64,000 nt of DNA, from NCBI RefSeq assembly GCF_023887685.1, contig NZ_JAMWMR010000004.1, positions 124,001 to 188,000 of the forward strand, written 5' to 3'. The translations under genes and the position numbers were made by a program. The stretch is from Streptomyces macrolidinus (lineage in GTDB: Bacteria > Actinomycetota > Actinomycetes > Streptomycetales > Streptomycetaceae). Positions 17,347-25,674 of this stretch are shown in pieces (within the stretch, counting starts at the first letter, position 1; each line of letters opens with the position of its first letter). The notes beneath the pieces were generated by a model. The model saw only the letters and a list, made by a program, of their open reading frames with translations. It did no database searches and was not told where the DNA came from.

Positions 17347-17706
17347 TCAGGCAGGGTCTTCCTCCGCCTCCGCCTCCGCCGCCGCTGCCATGAGCGCGGT
17401 CTCGTACAGGTCGACGACCTGCTCCACGGTGCGGTCGGTGTACTTCGCGAGATCGGAGATCGCCGCGACGGCCCAGTTCGCCAACGACAGGGCGAAGGCC
17501 AGCAGTTCGTCATCGCCACGAGCGCGTTTGACCCCCAGCAGATAGGCCAGGTTCAGATAGGGCACCAGGTCGGGCTGCGAGACCTGCTCCGCGCTCTTCC
17601 TCACCATCTCGATCGTGGTCCGCGTCGCCTCACCGCGCAGCGGCAGCAACCGCTCCCGCTCGGCCTGGACTTCGGCGATCAGCCACGTGCGCTCGTGCTT
17701 GTCCAC
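17347..17706 (-). CDS. Hypothetical helical protein (119 aa)
   Basis: I do not recognise a named family. The protein is all-helical in appearance: a basic Glu/Arg-rich start (IAEVQAERERLLPLRGEATR), a central hydrophobic helix PYLNLAYLLGV, then LAFALSLANWAVAAISDLA and an Ala/Glu-rich end. There is no signal peptide or membrane anchor. ATG 17706 is the only sensible start. It stands alone, diverging from the flavohemoglobin gene 228 bp away, and ends at a shared terminator. Confidence 0.6.
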   Translation of the reverse strand: MDKHERTWLIAEVQAERERLLPLRGEATRTTIEMVRKSAEQVSQPDLVPYLNLAYLLGVKRARGDDELLAFALSLANWAVAAISDLAKYTDRTVEQVVDLYETALMAAAAEAEAEEDPA

Positions 17707-17934
17707 GCTGTACCTCCCGAACGATGTCCCCGTCCAATGTCGCGGACAGAGCGCGGTATTACCTCCGGTTCGGCAGAACTACGCACGTTGTGGGGGTATT
17801 TGCTGGCTCTCTGCGCGCCTCCCGCTCGATCGGCTACGGAGACGGCGGTAGACGGAGGTGGCGGACACCCCTCGTGACGCGGACCGCATATCAAGGGACA
17901 GTGGGGGACACCTACGGCCTCTGGAGGTAGCACC

Positions 17935-19146
17935 GTGCTCTCGCAGAAGTCCCGTCCCGTCGTCATCGCGACCCTTCCGGTCGTCGCCGACCACATCGGT
18001 GAGATCGCCCAGCGCTTCTACCAGCACATGTTCGCCGAGCAACCAGAGCTCCTCGACGGCGTGTTCAACCGCGGCAACCAGACGCAAGGCCACCAACAGC
18101 AGGCGCTGGCAGGCTCGGTGGCCGCCTTCGCGAGCGCGTTGGTGGAGACACCGGAGCGGCTGCCCGAGCATCTGCTCCGGCGTATCGCGCACAAGCACGC
18201 GTCGCTCGGCATCCGCCCGGACCAGTACCAGATCGTCCACGACCATCTGATGTGGGCGATCGTCGACGTCCTGGGCGACGCGGTCACCCCGGACGTCGCG
18301 GCGGCCTGGGACGAGGTCTACTGGCTCATGGCCGACACCCTCATCAACCAGGAACGCGGCCTGTACAGCGCGCGCGGGGTCCGGGCGGACACGGTGTGGC
18401 GGGACTGGCGCGTGGTGCGGAAGACCAAGGAGGCCGAGGAGGCGGTCACCTTCCTGGTCAGGCGGATCGACGACTGCTTGGTGAAGGCGTCACTGCCGGG
18501 CCAGTACGTCACCGTACGGATACGCATGCCCGACGGGACTCTCCAGCCGCGCCAGTACAGCCTGACCCGGGCCGACGACGGGGAGCACTGCCAGTTCACG
18601 GTCAAGCGGGTGCGCGGCGAGGACGGCGATCCGGACGGCGAGATGTCGGCGGTGCTGCACGACACGGTGGGCGTGGGCGATGTCCTGTCCCTGTCGGTGC
18701 CGTACGGCGACGTGGTGCTGGACGACTCGGGGCGCCCGGTGGTGCTCGTGAGCGCGGGTATCGGCGTCGCTCCCATGGCGGGCATGCTCTCGCACCTGGC
18801 GGCGGCCGAGTCAGGGCTGCCGGTCACGCTGCTCCACGCCGACCTGGACGAAGCGTCCTTCCCGCTGCGCCGCCAGGTCGTCAACGACATCCTGGCGCTG
18901 AAGAACGCGCGTATGTACCTGTGGTACGAGCGGGGTGCGCACAGTCAGGAACCCGTGGACGGCGTGTTCGAGGGCTTGCTGGACCTCACGGCCGTCGACC
19001 TGGCCGAGGACGCCCTGTACTACCTGTGCGGTCCACTGCCGTTCATGCGGGACGTACGGAGCCGGCTGATCGACCGCGGGGTGGCCCCGCGTGACATCCG
19101 GTACGAGGTCTTCGGCCCCGATCTGTGGCAGGCCGACCGCGATTGA
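17935..19146 (+). CDS. hmp: Flavohemoglobin / nitric oxide dioxygenase
   Basis: A 403-aa cytoplasmic enzyme that converts NO to nitrate with O2 and NAD(P)H. The globin domain (residues 1-135) has distal Tyr29 (FYQHMF), Phe44 (GVFNRG) and proximal His88 in IAHKHASLGI. The FAD domain carries the RQYSLT motif near 206, and the NAD domain has VLVSAGIGVAPMAGM and YYLCGPLPFM. Length and order match the Hmp family. GTG 17935 follows GGAGG at a good distance. I looked for an NsrR-type palindrome upstream and did not find a convincing one, so the NO sensor is open. Confidence 0.95.
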   Translation: MLSQKSRPVVIATLPVVADHIGEIAQRFYQHMFAEQPELLDGVFNRGNQTQGHQQQALAGSVAAFASALVETPERLPEHLLRRIAHKHASLGIRPDQYQIVHDHLMWAIVDVLGDAVTPDVAAAWDEVYWLMADTLINQERGLYSARGVRADTVWRDWRVVRKTKEAEEAVTFLVRRIDDCLVKASLPGQYVTVRIRMPDGTLQPRQYSLTRADDGEHCQFTVKRVRGEDGDPDGEMSAVLHDTVGVGDVLSLSVPYGDVVLDDSGRPVVLVSAGIGVAPMAGMLSHLAAAESGLPVTLLHADLDEASFPLRRQVVNDILALKNARMYLWYERGAHSQEPVDGVFEGLLDLTAVDLAEDALYYLCGPLPFMRDVRSRLIDRGVAPRDIRYEVFGPDLWQADRD

Positions 19147-19426
19147 GACGGCTCGACCCTGGTGGCGCGGCCGACGTCCGGCGCTGATTCGGCCGGTACC
19201 ACCGCCCAGTACTCCAGAGCACGCGCCGGGGAGCGCGGCCCGCAGCGAAGCTGCCGCTTCACCGACCGGAGTGGTTTGGCCGTTCCCGGCGAGTGACGGC
19301 CCCGGGGTGACCATGGCCTGTCGCGAGGAGCCTTGGTGCACTCGTACCGCACTCGTCCGCCTGCCCGGCACCCCCAGGCAGGCGGATGAGTCCAGGCACC
19401 TCGGCAACCCACATCTGGAGGACTGG

Positions 19427-19771
19427 ATGACGACACGCAGAGGCTGGACGGCGGCAGGCCGATGGGCCGCGGCCACGGCGGCGGCGCTGGCGCTGGTCGG
19501 CGCGGCATCGGCGACCGCGACTGCCGACCCGGCACACGAGCACGAGCCCACCTACCGGTGTGTGCTGCTGGAGACCCATGAACTCCCCTTCGCGGTAGGC
19601 CGGTTCTGCGAGGCCCACCACGGGGCGCCGCACGAGGGGCCCATCTTCGGGCACTTCCGCATCGAGAGCCCCCGAGGAGCCGTGCGCTGCGAGGTCTTCC
19701 GCCCGTTCTCCGGCTTCGCACAACTCCCGGAGCGGGTCGAGGGGCGGTTCTGTCACCACATCGTGAGGTGA
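19427..19771 (+). CDS. Small secreted cysteine-containing protein (114 aa)
   Basis: Unknown family. ATG 19427 follows GGAG and starts a Sec signal peptide (RRGWTAAGRW, then an Ala/Leu-rich core ending ATATADPA near residue 35). The ~80-residue mature part has four cysteines (YRCVLL, GRFCEAHH, VRCEVF, GRFCHH) and several histidines, consistent with two disulphides in a small extracellular domain. No partner gene is adjacent. Followed immediately by a degenerate TGACCGG tandem repeat. The 19147-19426 gap upstream shows no gene. Confidence 0.6.
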   Translation: MTTRRGWTAAGRWAAATAAALALVGAASATATADPAHEHEPTYRCVLLETHELPFAVGRFCEAHHGAPHEGPIFGHFRIESPRGAVRCEVFRPFSGFAQLPERVEGRFCHHIVR

Positions 19772-19845
19772 CCGGCCGACGTGACCGGCTGACGGTGACC
19801 GGTTGACCGGTTGACTGGTTGACCGGCCGACGGTGACCGGCTGAT
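19768..19845. repeat. Degenerate tandem repeat of TGACCGG(C/T)(C/T)GAC units
   Basis: About seven head-to-tail copies of a 9-13 bp unit built on TGACCGG fill the space after the small secreted gene. The copies differ at one or two bases. This looks like slippage-generated DNA; no function can be assigned. Confidence 0.6.
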
Positions 19846-19983
19846 ACGGAGCGGCGAGCGGAGCGCCCTGGGCAGCAGCCCGAGGTGTCCTCCGCTCGCC
19901 GTTCCGTACGCGTCTCCACTGACAGCTCCACTGACAGCCCTCTCCTGCGTGCGGTGAGGCGTTCCGGGCGGGAGGCTGGAGCC

Positions 19984-20202
19984 ATGGCTGAGCGTCGTGT
20001 GATCGTGGACCGGCCCGGAGAGGGCGGCGGTCGGCGTGTCCAGGTGGATGGTGAGTCGCTGGGCATGGCGTACAACCTGCACGATCTGTCGGTGTTCCTG
20101 GAACGCGCGGGCCTCGAGGGGCTGGACGAGCTGGACGTGGCCATGTCGCCGCTGATCGAGTGGCACGGCGGCGGGCCCGAGGTGTGGCCGGCGACGGACT
20201 GA
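19984..20202 (+). CDS. Small conserved-looking hypothetical protein (72 aa)
   Basis: A short acidic protein with RVIVDRPGEGGG, RVQVDGESLGMAYNL, then LSVFLERAGLEGLDELDV and a Trp-containing end IEWHGGGPEVWPA. The strand-strand-helix order suggests a small folded domain. ATG 19984 has GGAGGCTGGAG directly upstream, and codon use is typical of the host. I do not recognise a function. It lies tail-to-tail with the FAD oxidoreductase gene, 35 bp apart. Confidence 0.6.
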   Translation: MAERRVIVDRPGEGGGRRVQVDGESLGMAYNLHDLSVFLERAGLEGLDELDVAMSPLIEWHGGGPEVWPATD

Positions 20203-20237
20203 CGCCACGCCACGACCGGTGGCCCCACATCGATGGC

Positions 20238-21566
20238 TCACATGTCAACGGCGAGCACGCGCCGCGCCGCGATCCGGGCCGAGCGGACAGCCGCCTCGCT
20301 GTTGGGCCGCAGCATCACCCAGTCACCGGCGTAGTCCACACGGCGCCGGGGCCGCTCCATGAACTCCGACCGCAGGCGCAGCGCGGCCGGAGTCGCCTCG
20401 GGCAGCCCGTTCGGCCACCGCACCACGAACTCCGTACGCGTCGCCCCGGTCAGACCCGGCAGATACCGCTCGGCGCGTGCGCGGAGCACGGACGCGATCT
20501 CGTCGTCGGATCGCGCCATCAGGTCCGGTGACGCGTACGGCGAGACGAACAGGCTGACCAGTCCCCGGCCGGGCGGGACCCGGTCGGGTGCCTTGAGATG
20601 GTCGAGGATGGCCCCGGCGAGCAGCGGGTCGGCCGCGGCCGGGACGGCCAGGGCGTACGACGGGTGCCGGGTCGGGCTCGGCAGCGGGCGGTCCAGCAGA
20701 CACAGCACCTTCAGCATCGGACTGTAGGTGCTCGCCGCGAGGTAGGGACGCTCGTCGTCCGGCGGATCGGCGTGGAGCGTGAGCGCCACGGGTGCGGGCA
20801 CCGCCAGGACGGCGCATCGCGCGGTCACCGACGCGCCGCCGGTCAGGTCGATGCGTACCGTACGCGGTCCCGGCTTGACCGCGACGGCCGCGGTGCCGGT
20901 GACGACGTCCGACCGGTCCGCCAGCGCCCTGGCCAGCGCGTCCATACCGTCCCGGTAGGCGCACCAGCGGGCCGCCGCACCTCCCACGGCGAGCAGCAGC
21001 GCGGCCATCGGGCCGATCGCCGAACGCTCCGGTCGCCAGCCGAAGAAGCCACCGGCCATCGGCTGCAACAGACAGTCGTACAGGTCGCGATGGTAGTGCC
21101 GGGCGAATTCCGCGACGGTCGCGTGGCCGAGGGGAGTGGCCTCGGGACGGTCCTGGTCGAAGCGGTCGCGGTGCCGCATGAGCGCGCCGGTGAACCGCAG
21201 CCAGTCCAGCCGCCCGCGCCATGACATCCCGGCCCCGGTCAGCAGTCCGGCCGGATGACCGAGGTTGGTGTGGGCGCGGCCGTCGCGCCAGAGCGCGATC
21301 CGGCCGCCGACCGGCATCACGGCGTCGTCGCCCAGGCCGACCGCCCGCACCAGCCGCCAGGTGTCCTCGTAGCCCCGGACCGCCAGGTGCTCCGCGCCCT
21401 CGTCCAGCACATAGCCGTCGTGGCGGCGGGTGACCATCCGCCCGCCCACCTTGTCGAGTGCCTCGAACACCCGCACGGATCGGCCGGCTCGGGCCAGATG
21501 GAAGGCGGTGGCCAGGCCGGAGATCCCGGCTCCCACCACGGCGATGTCGACGTCGGTCTCGGTCAT
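20238..21566 (-). CDS. FAD-dependent amine-oxidase-family oxidoreductase (protoporphyrinogen-oxidase-like)
   Basis: A 442-aa flavoprotein, last gene of a five-gene minus-strand set. The FAD fingerprint is VVGAGISGLATAFHLARAG (GAGISG 12-17) with the acidic VFEALDKVGGRM. Further family features are DEGAEHLAV, a central substrate domain (LLQPMAGGFFGWRPE), a second FAD contact CAVLAVPAPVAL and a C-terminal YAGDWV. Such enzymes desaturate or oxidatively cyclise amines, porphyrinogens, carotenoids or prenylated aromatics. Next to a UbiA prenyltransferase and two cyclase-like folds, oxidation of a prenyl-aromatic intermediate is a reasonable inference, not a demonstrated fact. Confidence 0.85.
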   Translation of the reverse strand: MTETDVDIAVVGAGISGLATAFHLARAGRSVRVFEALDKVGGRMVTRRHDGYVLDEGAEHLAVRGYEDTWRLVRAVGLGDDAVMPVGGRIALWRDGRAHTNLGHPAGLLTGAGMSWRGRLDWLRFTGALMRHRDRFDQDRPEATPLGHATVAEFARHYHRDLYDCLLQPMAGGFFGWRPERSAIGPMAALLLAVGGAAARWCAYRDGMDALARALADRSDVVTGTAAVAVKPGPRTVRIDLTGGASVTARCAVLAVPAPVALTLHADPPDDERPYLAASTYSPMLKVLCLLDRPLPSPTRHPSYALAVPAAADPLLAGAILDHLKAPDRVPPGRGLVSLFVSPYASPDLMARSDDEIASVLRARAERYLPGLTGATRTEFVVRWPNGLPEATPAALRLRSEFMERPRRRVDYAGDWVMLRPNSEAAVRSARIAARRVLAVDM

Positions 21567-21579
21567 GGGTGGTTCGCCC

Positions 21580-21613
21580 CTCGTGAAGGTGTCGCGTGCT
21601 CGTGAAGGTGTCG
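21580..21613. repeat. 15-bp direct repeat in the operon gap
   Basis: CTCGTGAAGGTGTCG occurs at 21580-21594 and again at 21599-21613, between the AMP-ligase and FAD oxidoreductase genes. It makes up much of the 81-bp spacer. Confidence 0.7.
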
Positions 21614-21647
21614 ATACGGATGTGCCAGGGCGTGGACGCGGCCGGGA

Positions 21648-23243
21648 TCAGGTCCAGTGCCCGGTGCCGTACGGTTCCGCCCCGTCGAGCAGCCGGTCCC
21701 GCAGCTCCTGTCTGCGGACCTTGCCGGTCGCGGTGAGCGGAAGCCGACCGTCCGGCACCAGCACCGGCTCGGCGAGCGGCGGGAGATCGGCCATGGCCCG
21801 GCGCCACGCGGCCCGGTCCAGCGTGCCGTCGCGGGTCACCAGGACCGGCAGCGGCCGTCCGCTCGCGCGACCGAGCACCACCGCCTCGACCACCTCCGGC
21901 AGCCGGTCGTGGATCACGTCCTCGATCTCCACACAACTGCCGTCCCGGACCGTGTCCACCTCGCGGTCGAGCAGGAGCAGCCGCCCGGACCGGGTGCGGA
22001 TCCCGAGATCCCCGGTGGCGAACCAGCCGTCGGTGACCTTGGCCCGCAGCCGCTCCGTCTCGCCGATGTACCCGGCGCACAGCGTCCTCGTACGGGCCAG
22101 CACCAGACCGGGCCGACCACGCCCCACCGGCCGCAGCGTCTGCGGATCCACCACGCGCAGACGTGTCTTGCCGGGAACCGGGCGGCCCAGGTCGCGGGTC
22201 GTGGGGTGGCGTCGCCCCACGGCGCGCACCGAGCGCCGGGTGAGGCAGCGGAAGGTGAGCGGCCCGGTCTCGGACTGCCCCCAGACCTGCACCCACAGCG
22301 GCAGACGGCGGCGGGTGGCGCCGAGGAACGCCCGTACGGTCGGCGGGTGAACGGCGTCGAAGGTGTTGACGTAGAGCCGTACGTCGCGGAACGGGTGGTC
22401 CGGTGACGCGGCGAGCGACTGCCAGCGTACGAAGGCCGCGGGCGCCGCCTCCACGACGGTCGGCGGATGGGCGCGCAGGACCGGTTCGGCGCGCCGGGGG
22501 TCGTAGCTGTCCAGGATCACCGCCTCGCGCGGGGCGAGCCAGAGCACACTGACCGTCCAGGTGAGAGCCCGGCCGTGGGCGTACGAGGTGGCCTGGACGA
22601 CGGTGTCGTCACCCCGGGGCGACACGAGGGGCAGGCGCCGTGCCTCGGCTGCGGCGATCCGGTGGATCAGGGTCTCACTCGTGTGGGCGACCAGCTTGGG
22701 GAGCCCGGTGGTGCCCGAGGTGTGCATGACGGCCAACGGCGCGCCGTCCGGGCGGCGTCGGGGCGGTGGCGGGCGGTGTCCGCGTACGTCCTCCAGCGGG
22801 ACGGCGCCACGTGCGGGGCCGTCGAGCGTCAGGGTGCGACGCGTGAACGCGCTCAGATCCGTGCCCGCGGCATCGGCGCTCGCCAGGGTGTCCGCGGTGG
22901 TGACCAGCGCGGGGGCGTCCAGCCGCTTGAGCAGCAGTTGGAGCGTCTCGGCCGGGAGGCGGTCGGAGAGCAGCGCGGGCACGGCGCCGATGCGGGCGGC
23001 GGCGCAGGCGAGCAGGACGTGGTCCCAGTGGTTCGGTTTGACCACGGCGACCCGGTCGCCACGCTCCACGCCCAGCGCGTCGAGCCAGCCCGCGGCCCGC
23101 GCGACGAGTTCGGCAAGGCCTTCGATCCCGTACGTCGTCGGGCCGTTCGGCGCGATGTCCAGGGCCCGGCCCAGCCGGACGAGGGTCGGGGTGCCGCGCT
23201 CGGCGAGAACGTCGAAGAACGGGCCGGGGTCGAGAGGGGGCAT
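21648..23243 (-). CDS. AMP-dependent acyl/aryl-CoA or amide ligase (ANL superfamily)
   Basis: A 531-aa adenylate-forming enzyme that would activate a carboxylic acid as its adenylate and pass it to CoA or an amine. The P-loop is HTSGTTGLPK (residues 175-183), the motif near the active site is WGQSETGPLTF, the hinge region is GWFATGDLGIR and RLLLLDREVDTV, and the C-terminal catalytic Lys is in PLTATGKVRRQ. It contains an A5-like block and ends normally. Position between UbiA and the FAD enzyme suggests it activates an aromatic or prenylated acid in the same pathway. The start ATG 23243 lies after a repeat-rich 93-bp spacer. Confidence 0.87.
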   Translation of the reverse strand: MPPLDPGPFFDVLAERGTPTLVRLGRALDIAPNGPTTYGIEGLAELVARAAGWLDALGVERGDRVAVVKPNHWDHVLLACAAARIGAVPALLSDRLPAETLQLLLKRLDAPALVTTADTLASADAAGTDLSAFTRRTLTLDGPARGAVPLEDVRGHRPPPPRRRPDGAPLAVMHTSGTTGLPKLVAHTSETLIHRIAAAEARRLPLVSPRGDDTVVQATSYAHGRALTWTVSVLWLAPREAVILDSYDPRRAEPVLRAHPPTVVEAAPAAFVRWQSLAASPDHPFRDVRLYVNTFDAVHPPTVRAFLGATRRRLPLWVQVWGQSETGPLTFRCLTRRSVRAVGRRHPTTRDLGRPVPGKTRLRVVDPQTLRPVGRGRPGLVLARTRTLCAGYIGETERLRAKVTDGWFATGDLGIRTRSGRLLLLDREVDTVRDGSCVEIEDVIHDRLPEVVEAVVLGRASGRPLPVLVTRDGTLDRAAWRRAMADLPPLAEPVLVPDGRLPLTATGKVRRQELRDRLLDGAEPYGTGHWT

Positions 23244-23254
23244 CGTGTCGCTGC

Positions 23255-23340
23255 CTTCTGGATCAGGCTTCTGGATCAGGCTTGCGGGTCGGGCTTCCGG
23301 GGGGATCGGGCTTCCGGGGGGGATCGGGCTTCTGGATCAG
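23255..23340. repeat. Tandem/interspersed repeat in the ligase-UbiA gap
   Basis: TTCTGGATCAGGC is repeated in tandem at the ligase end and again at the UbiA end. Between them are two copies of a GATCGGGCTTCCGGGGG-type unit. The whole 93-bp spacer is repeat, so it may have grown by slippage. Confidence 0.7.
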
Positions 23341-24341
23341 GCGGTGCGGGCGCTCAGCAGATTCGCCGTCACCAGCGCGGCGACCAGGAGCCGGTGGGCG
23401 TGGATACCGATCAACCGGCCCCGCAGGACATCGCCGCGCACCATGCCGATCGTGAACTGCCCGACGCGGGCCGCCGTCACCGGCAGCAGGACCAGTGGGA
23501 ACCACCACGGCACGACCCCCAGGAGCGCCGCCGCGACGACCACCGCGGTCTCCAGTACGGAGAGCGCGCCGATGAACGCGGTGTTGCCGCGCGGCGACAG
23601 CAGACACGCGACGGTGGGCCGGCCCACGGCCCGGTCACCGGAGATGTCGTTCGTGTTCGAGTACACGCCGAACAGAAGCGGCCCCAGACCGAAGAGGAAC
23701 GCCTCCACGACGGCCGGACCGGTGGCCTTCCCGGTGAGCAGGCCGTGGAGCGGCAGCACGAAGGCCCAGCCGACGGCCGCGAGGAACACCTCCTGCACAC
23801 CCCGGTGGCCCAGCCGCAGGCCCCACGAGTACTGCGGGACCACGAGCCCGGCGCTCACCACACCGAGCACCGCCCACAGCGGCCGGTGGGGCGCGACCAC
23901 CAGCGCGACCGCCCAGCACAGACCGCCGCCGACGAGCGCTCCCCAGGCGAAGCGCAGCGCGTCCGCCTCGGTCAGCGTGCCGGCCAGCAGGGGCTTGCGG
24001 GCGAGTCTGCGGACCGGCGCGTCCGCCCCGTAGTTGACGGCGTCGCTTCCGTCCCGGTAACCGGCGACGTCGTCGAACGCGACCGCCGCGCCGACCAGGC
24101 ACACCTCGCCGAGGAGGAACGCGAGCAGCGTCACCCCTGTCGACAGGCCCTCGCCCGGCCGTTCCCGCAAGAGAAGGAGCGACCCGACGACGAACAGGCT
24201 GAGGTAGTAGTCGACCATGCCGAGCTTGGCCAGCCGGACATAGGCGGCCAGCCGGACCCAGGCGGGCAGCCGCGCCCATGGGTGTCCGCCGGGGCGGCCC
24301 GAAGTCGCGGCGGTGGCGGCCGGGTTGAGCTCAGCGGCCAT
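23337..24341 (-). CDS. UbiA-family prenyltransferase
   Basis: A 334-aa integral membrane prenyltransferase with eight or nine helices that moves a prenyl group from a diphosphate to an acceptor, usually aromatic. Both Asp-rich motifs are present: FDDVAGYRDGSD (residues 89-100) and NDISGDRAVG (231-240), which bind the Mg-diphosphate. The second resembles MenA-type NDxxDxxGD sequences, but the first (AFDD) departs from NDxxD. Acceptor and chain length are unknown. It sits between the AOC-barrel and ligase genes of the minus-strand set. No prenyl-diphosphate synthase or chorismate lyase gene is in the window, so precursors must come from elsewhere. Confidence 0.88.
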   Translation of the reverse strand: MAAELNPAATAATSGRPGGHPWARLPAWVRLAAYVRLAKLGMVDYYLSLFVVGSLLLLRERPGEGLSTGVTLLAFLLGEVCLVGAAVAFDDVAGYRDGSDAVNYGADAPVRRLARKPLLAGTLTEADALRFAWGALVGGGLCWAVALVVAPHRPLWAVLGVVSAGLVVPQYSWGLRLGHRGVQEVFLAAVGWAFVLPLHGLLTGKATGPAVVEAFLFGLGPLLFGVYSNTNDISGDRAVGRPTVACLLSPRGNTAFIGALSVLETAVVVAAALLGVVPWWFPLVLLPVTAARVGQFTIGMVRGDVLRGRLIGIHAHRLLVAALVTANLLSARTA

Positions 24342-24425
24342 GAACGCTCCCTGCTGTCGTGCCCAGTTGTTCGAGAAGAGGGAGCCGCCGAATGTCTCGG
24401 CGGCTCCCCTTGCCTGCTCGGGCCC

Positions 24426-24914
24426 TTACTTGAAGTTGACGACGACCTCGTAGACACGGGGCCGGTGGGCGATGATCGTCGCCTGGCCCTGCGCGCCGTC
24501 GTACATCCCGGTGCCGCCCTGCACCACGCCCTGGAACGTGTACGGGTAGTCGCGCGGGTTCACGTCGATCGGGGCCTGGGTGCTCAGGTCCAGCTCGCTG
24601 CCGTTGGCGAACTTGACGTACACCGTGCAGATGACGTCCGCCGTCGTGGCGTTCTCGACGCCGTCCACGGCGCAGGTGTCGTAGGCCGTGCCGATCTGGT
24701 TGCCGTCGGAGTCGATCACCGGGCCGTTCCCGGCGAAGCCCGCGCCCAGCGTCGGAACCTGCGGGAACGAGGTCTTCGAGAAGTCGACGGTGAAGTTCAG
24801 GGGGTCGGGACTTGCCGCGTGGGCCTGCACCGAGCCGGTCAGGCCGAGGGCACCGGCGAGGGACGCGGTGGCGAGGGCGGCGGCGATCCGCCTGCCCACA
24901 GCGAGTTTGCGCAT
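24426..24914 (-). CDS. Secreted allene-oxide-cyclase-like barrel (AOC/dirigent fold) protein
   Basis: A 162-aa exported protein. ATG 24914 with AGGAGA starts a signal peptide (RKLAVGRRIAAAL, then an Ala/Leu core ending HAASPDP near residue 35). The mature domain shows the AOC/dirigent pattern: DSDGNQIGTAYDTC, a run of alternating strands (VICTVYVKF) and the loop GGTGMYDGAQGQATI. Plant and bacterial relatives guide cyclisation or coupling of reactive intermediates without a cofactor. Its place between SnoaL-like and UbiA genes makes a cyclase or dirigent role plausible, although secretion of a pathway enzyme would be unusual. Confidence 0.75.
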   Translation of the reverse strand: MRKLAVGRRIAAALATASLAGALGLTGSVQAHAASPDPLNFTVDFSKTSFPQVPTLGAGFAGNGPVIDSDGNQIGTAYDTCAVDGVENATTADVICTVYVKFANGSELDLSTQAPIDVNPRDYPYTFQGVVQGGTGMYDGAQGQATIIAHRPRVYEVVVNFK

Positions 24915-24989
24915 GAAGTCTCCTTGGACATCTCGGGCCCGTTGCCCGACGACCGACACAGTGGACCACAACGGGCAACCGTGAAACTA

Positions 24990-25433
24990 CTAAGCGTGAT
25001 CGTGGCGCGTCACGTGTCCGTGGTCCGGCACCGCGCCGATCTGACGCAGGACCGAGAGCGAGTCGAAGTACTCCCGCTCGCGGTAGATGAGCCGGTCGCG
25101 GACCTCGATGACATGGCAGGCGTGCGACATGACCGTCTCGCCGGTCGGCTGGATGTCCCCGAGCGGGCCGAGGTGGGTGCCGCGGCACACCACCTCCACG
25201 AAGGAGACGGCGTCGGACTCGCCGGAGTGGAAGGCCCGGTAGGAGAACCGCAGATCCGGGAACGCGGTGTGCACACGGCGCATCATGGCGACCGGGGTGT
25301 CGGTCTCCGAGAACTGGCGCCCGGTGTTGTCGGTGTAGACGTACTCCGGGTGGTACAGCGCTCTCATCCCCTCCCAGTCGTGGTTCTCCACGGCCTCCCA
25401 CTGCCGCCGGTGGATCTCGGTCGCCAGCATCAT
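24990..25433 (-). CDS. SnoaL-like / ester-cyclase-family protein (NTF2-like fold)
   Basis: A 147-aa NTF2-like protein: helix-rich start RQWEAVENHDWEGMRALYHPEYVYTD, then VHTAFPDLRFSYRAF, FVEVVCRGTHLGPLGD and a closing HVIEVRDRLIYREREYFD. SnoaL relatives catalyse intramolecular aldol or pyran cyclisation, while others are simple ligand-binding proteins. ATG 25433 follows GGGAG; ATG 25430 is equally possible. First gene of the five-gene set, reading away from the lytic transglycosylase gene, with a palindromic element 35 bp upstream. Confidence 0.8.
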   Translation of the reverse strand: MMLATEIHRRQWEAVENHDWEGMRALYHPEYVYTDNTGRQFSETDTPVAMMRRVHTAFPDLRFSYRAFHSGESDAVSFVEVVCRGTHLGPLGDIQPTGETVMSHACHVIEVRDRLIYREREYFDSLSVLRQIGAVPDHGHVTRHDHA

Positions 25434-25467
25434 GCGCGCTCCCGTAGTCAGTCGATCGTCCAGTCGG

Positions 25468-25488
25468 TGATCATCGCGATGGTGATCA
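25468..25488. promoter_or_regulatory. Near-palindrome at the promoter of the SnoaL-UbiA set
   Basis: TGATCA (25468) and TGATCA (25483) flank the palindrome CATCGCGATG, with one extra base on the right. A TAGCGT-like minus-strand -10 lies just beyond it at about 25496-25491. This is a good position for a repressor of the five-gene set, but no regulator gene is adjacent. Confidence 0.45.
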
Positions 25489-25674
25489 GTACGCTAGGAG
25501 CGCCCGGGGCGGTGAACCATCACGCATCCGGGTTGACTTCGCGGGACGGACGGCCGACGCGGCAGCGGCGTGCCGCGTCGGGACCGTGCCCGCGGCCGGG
25601 AGTTCGACGGCCCGGTGTCCGATGTCCGGCACGGGTCGTAGGGTGCCTGCTGTCGGGCGAGGGAAGGGTGGGAG

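Noticed and set aside
17707..17934. NsrR-type palindrome before the flavohemoglobin gene
   Set aside because: I expected a site like those at Streptomyces hmpA promoters but found no convincing dyad.
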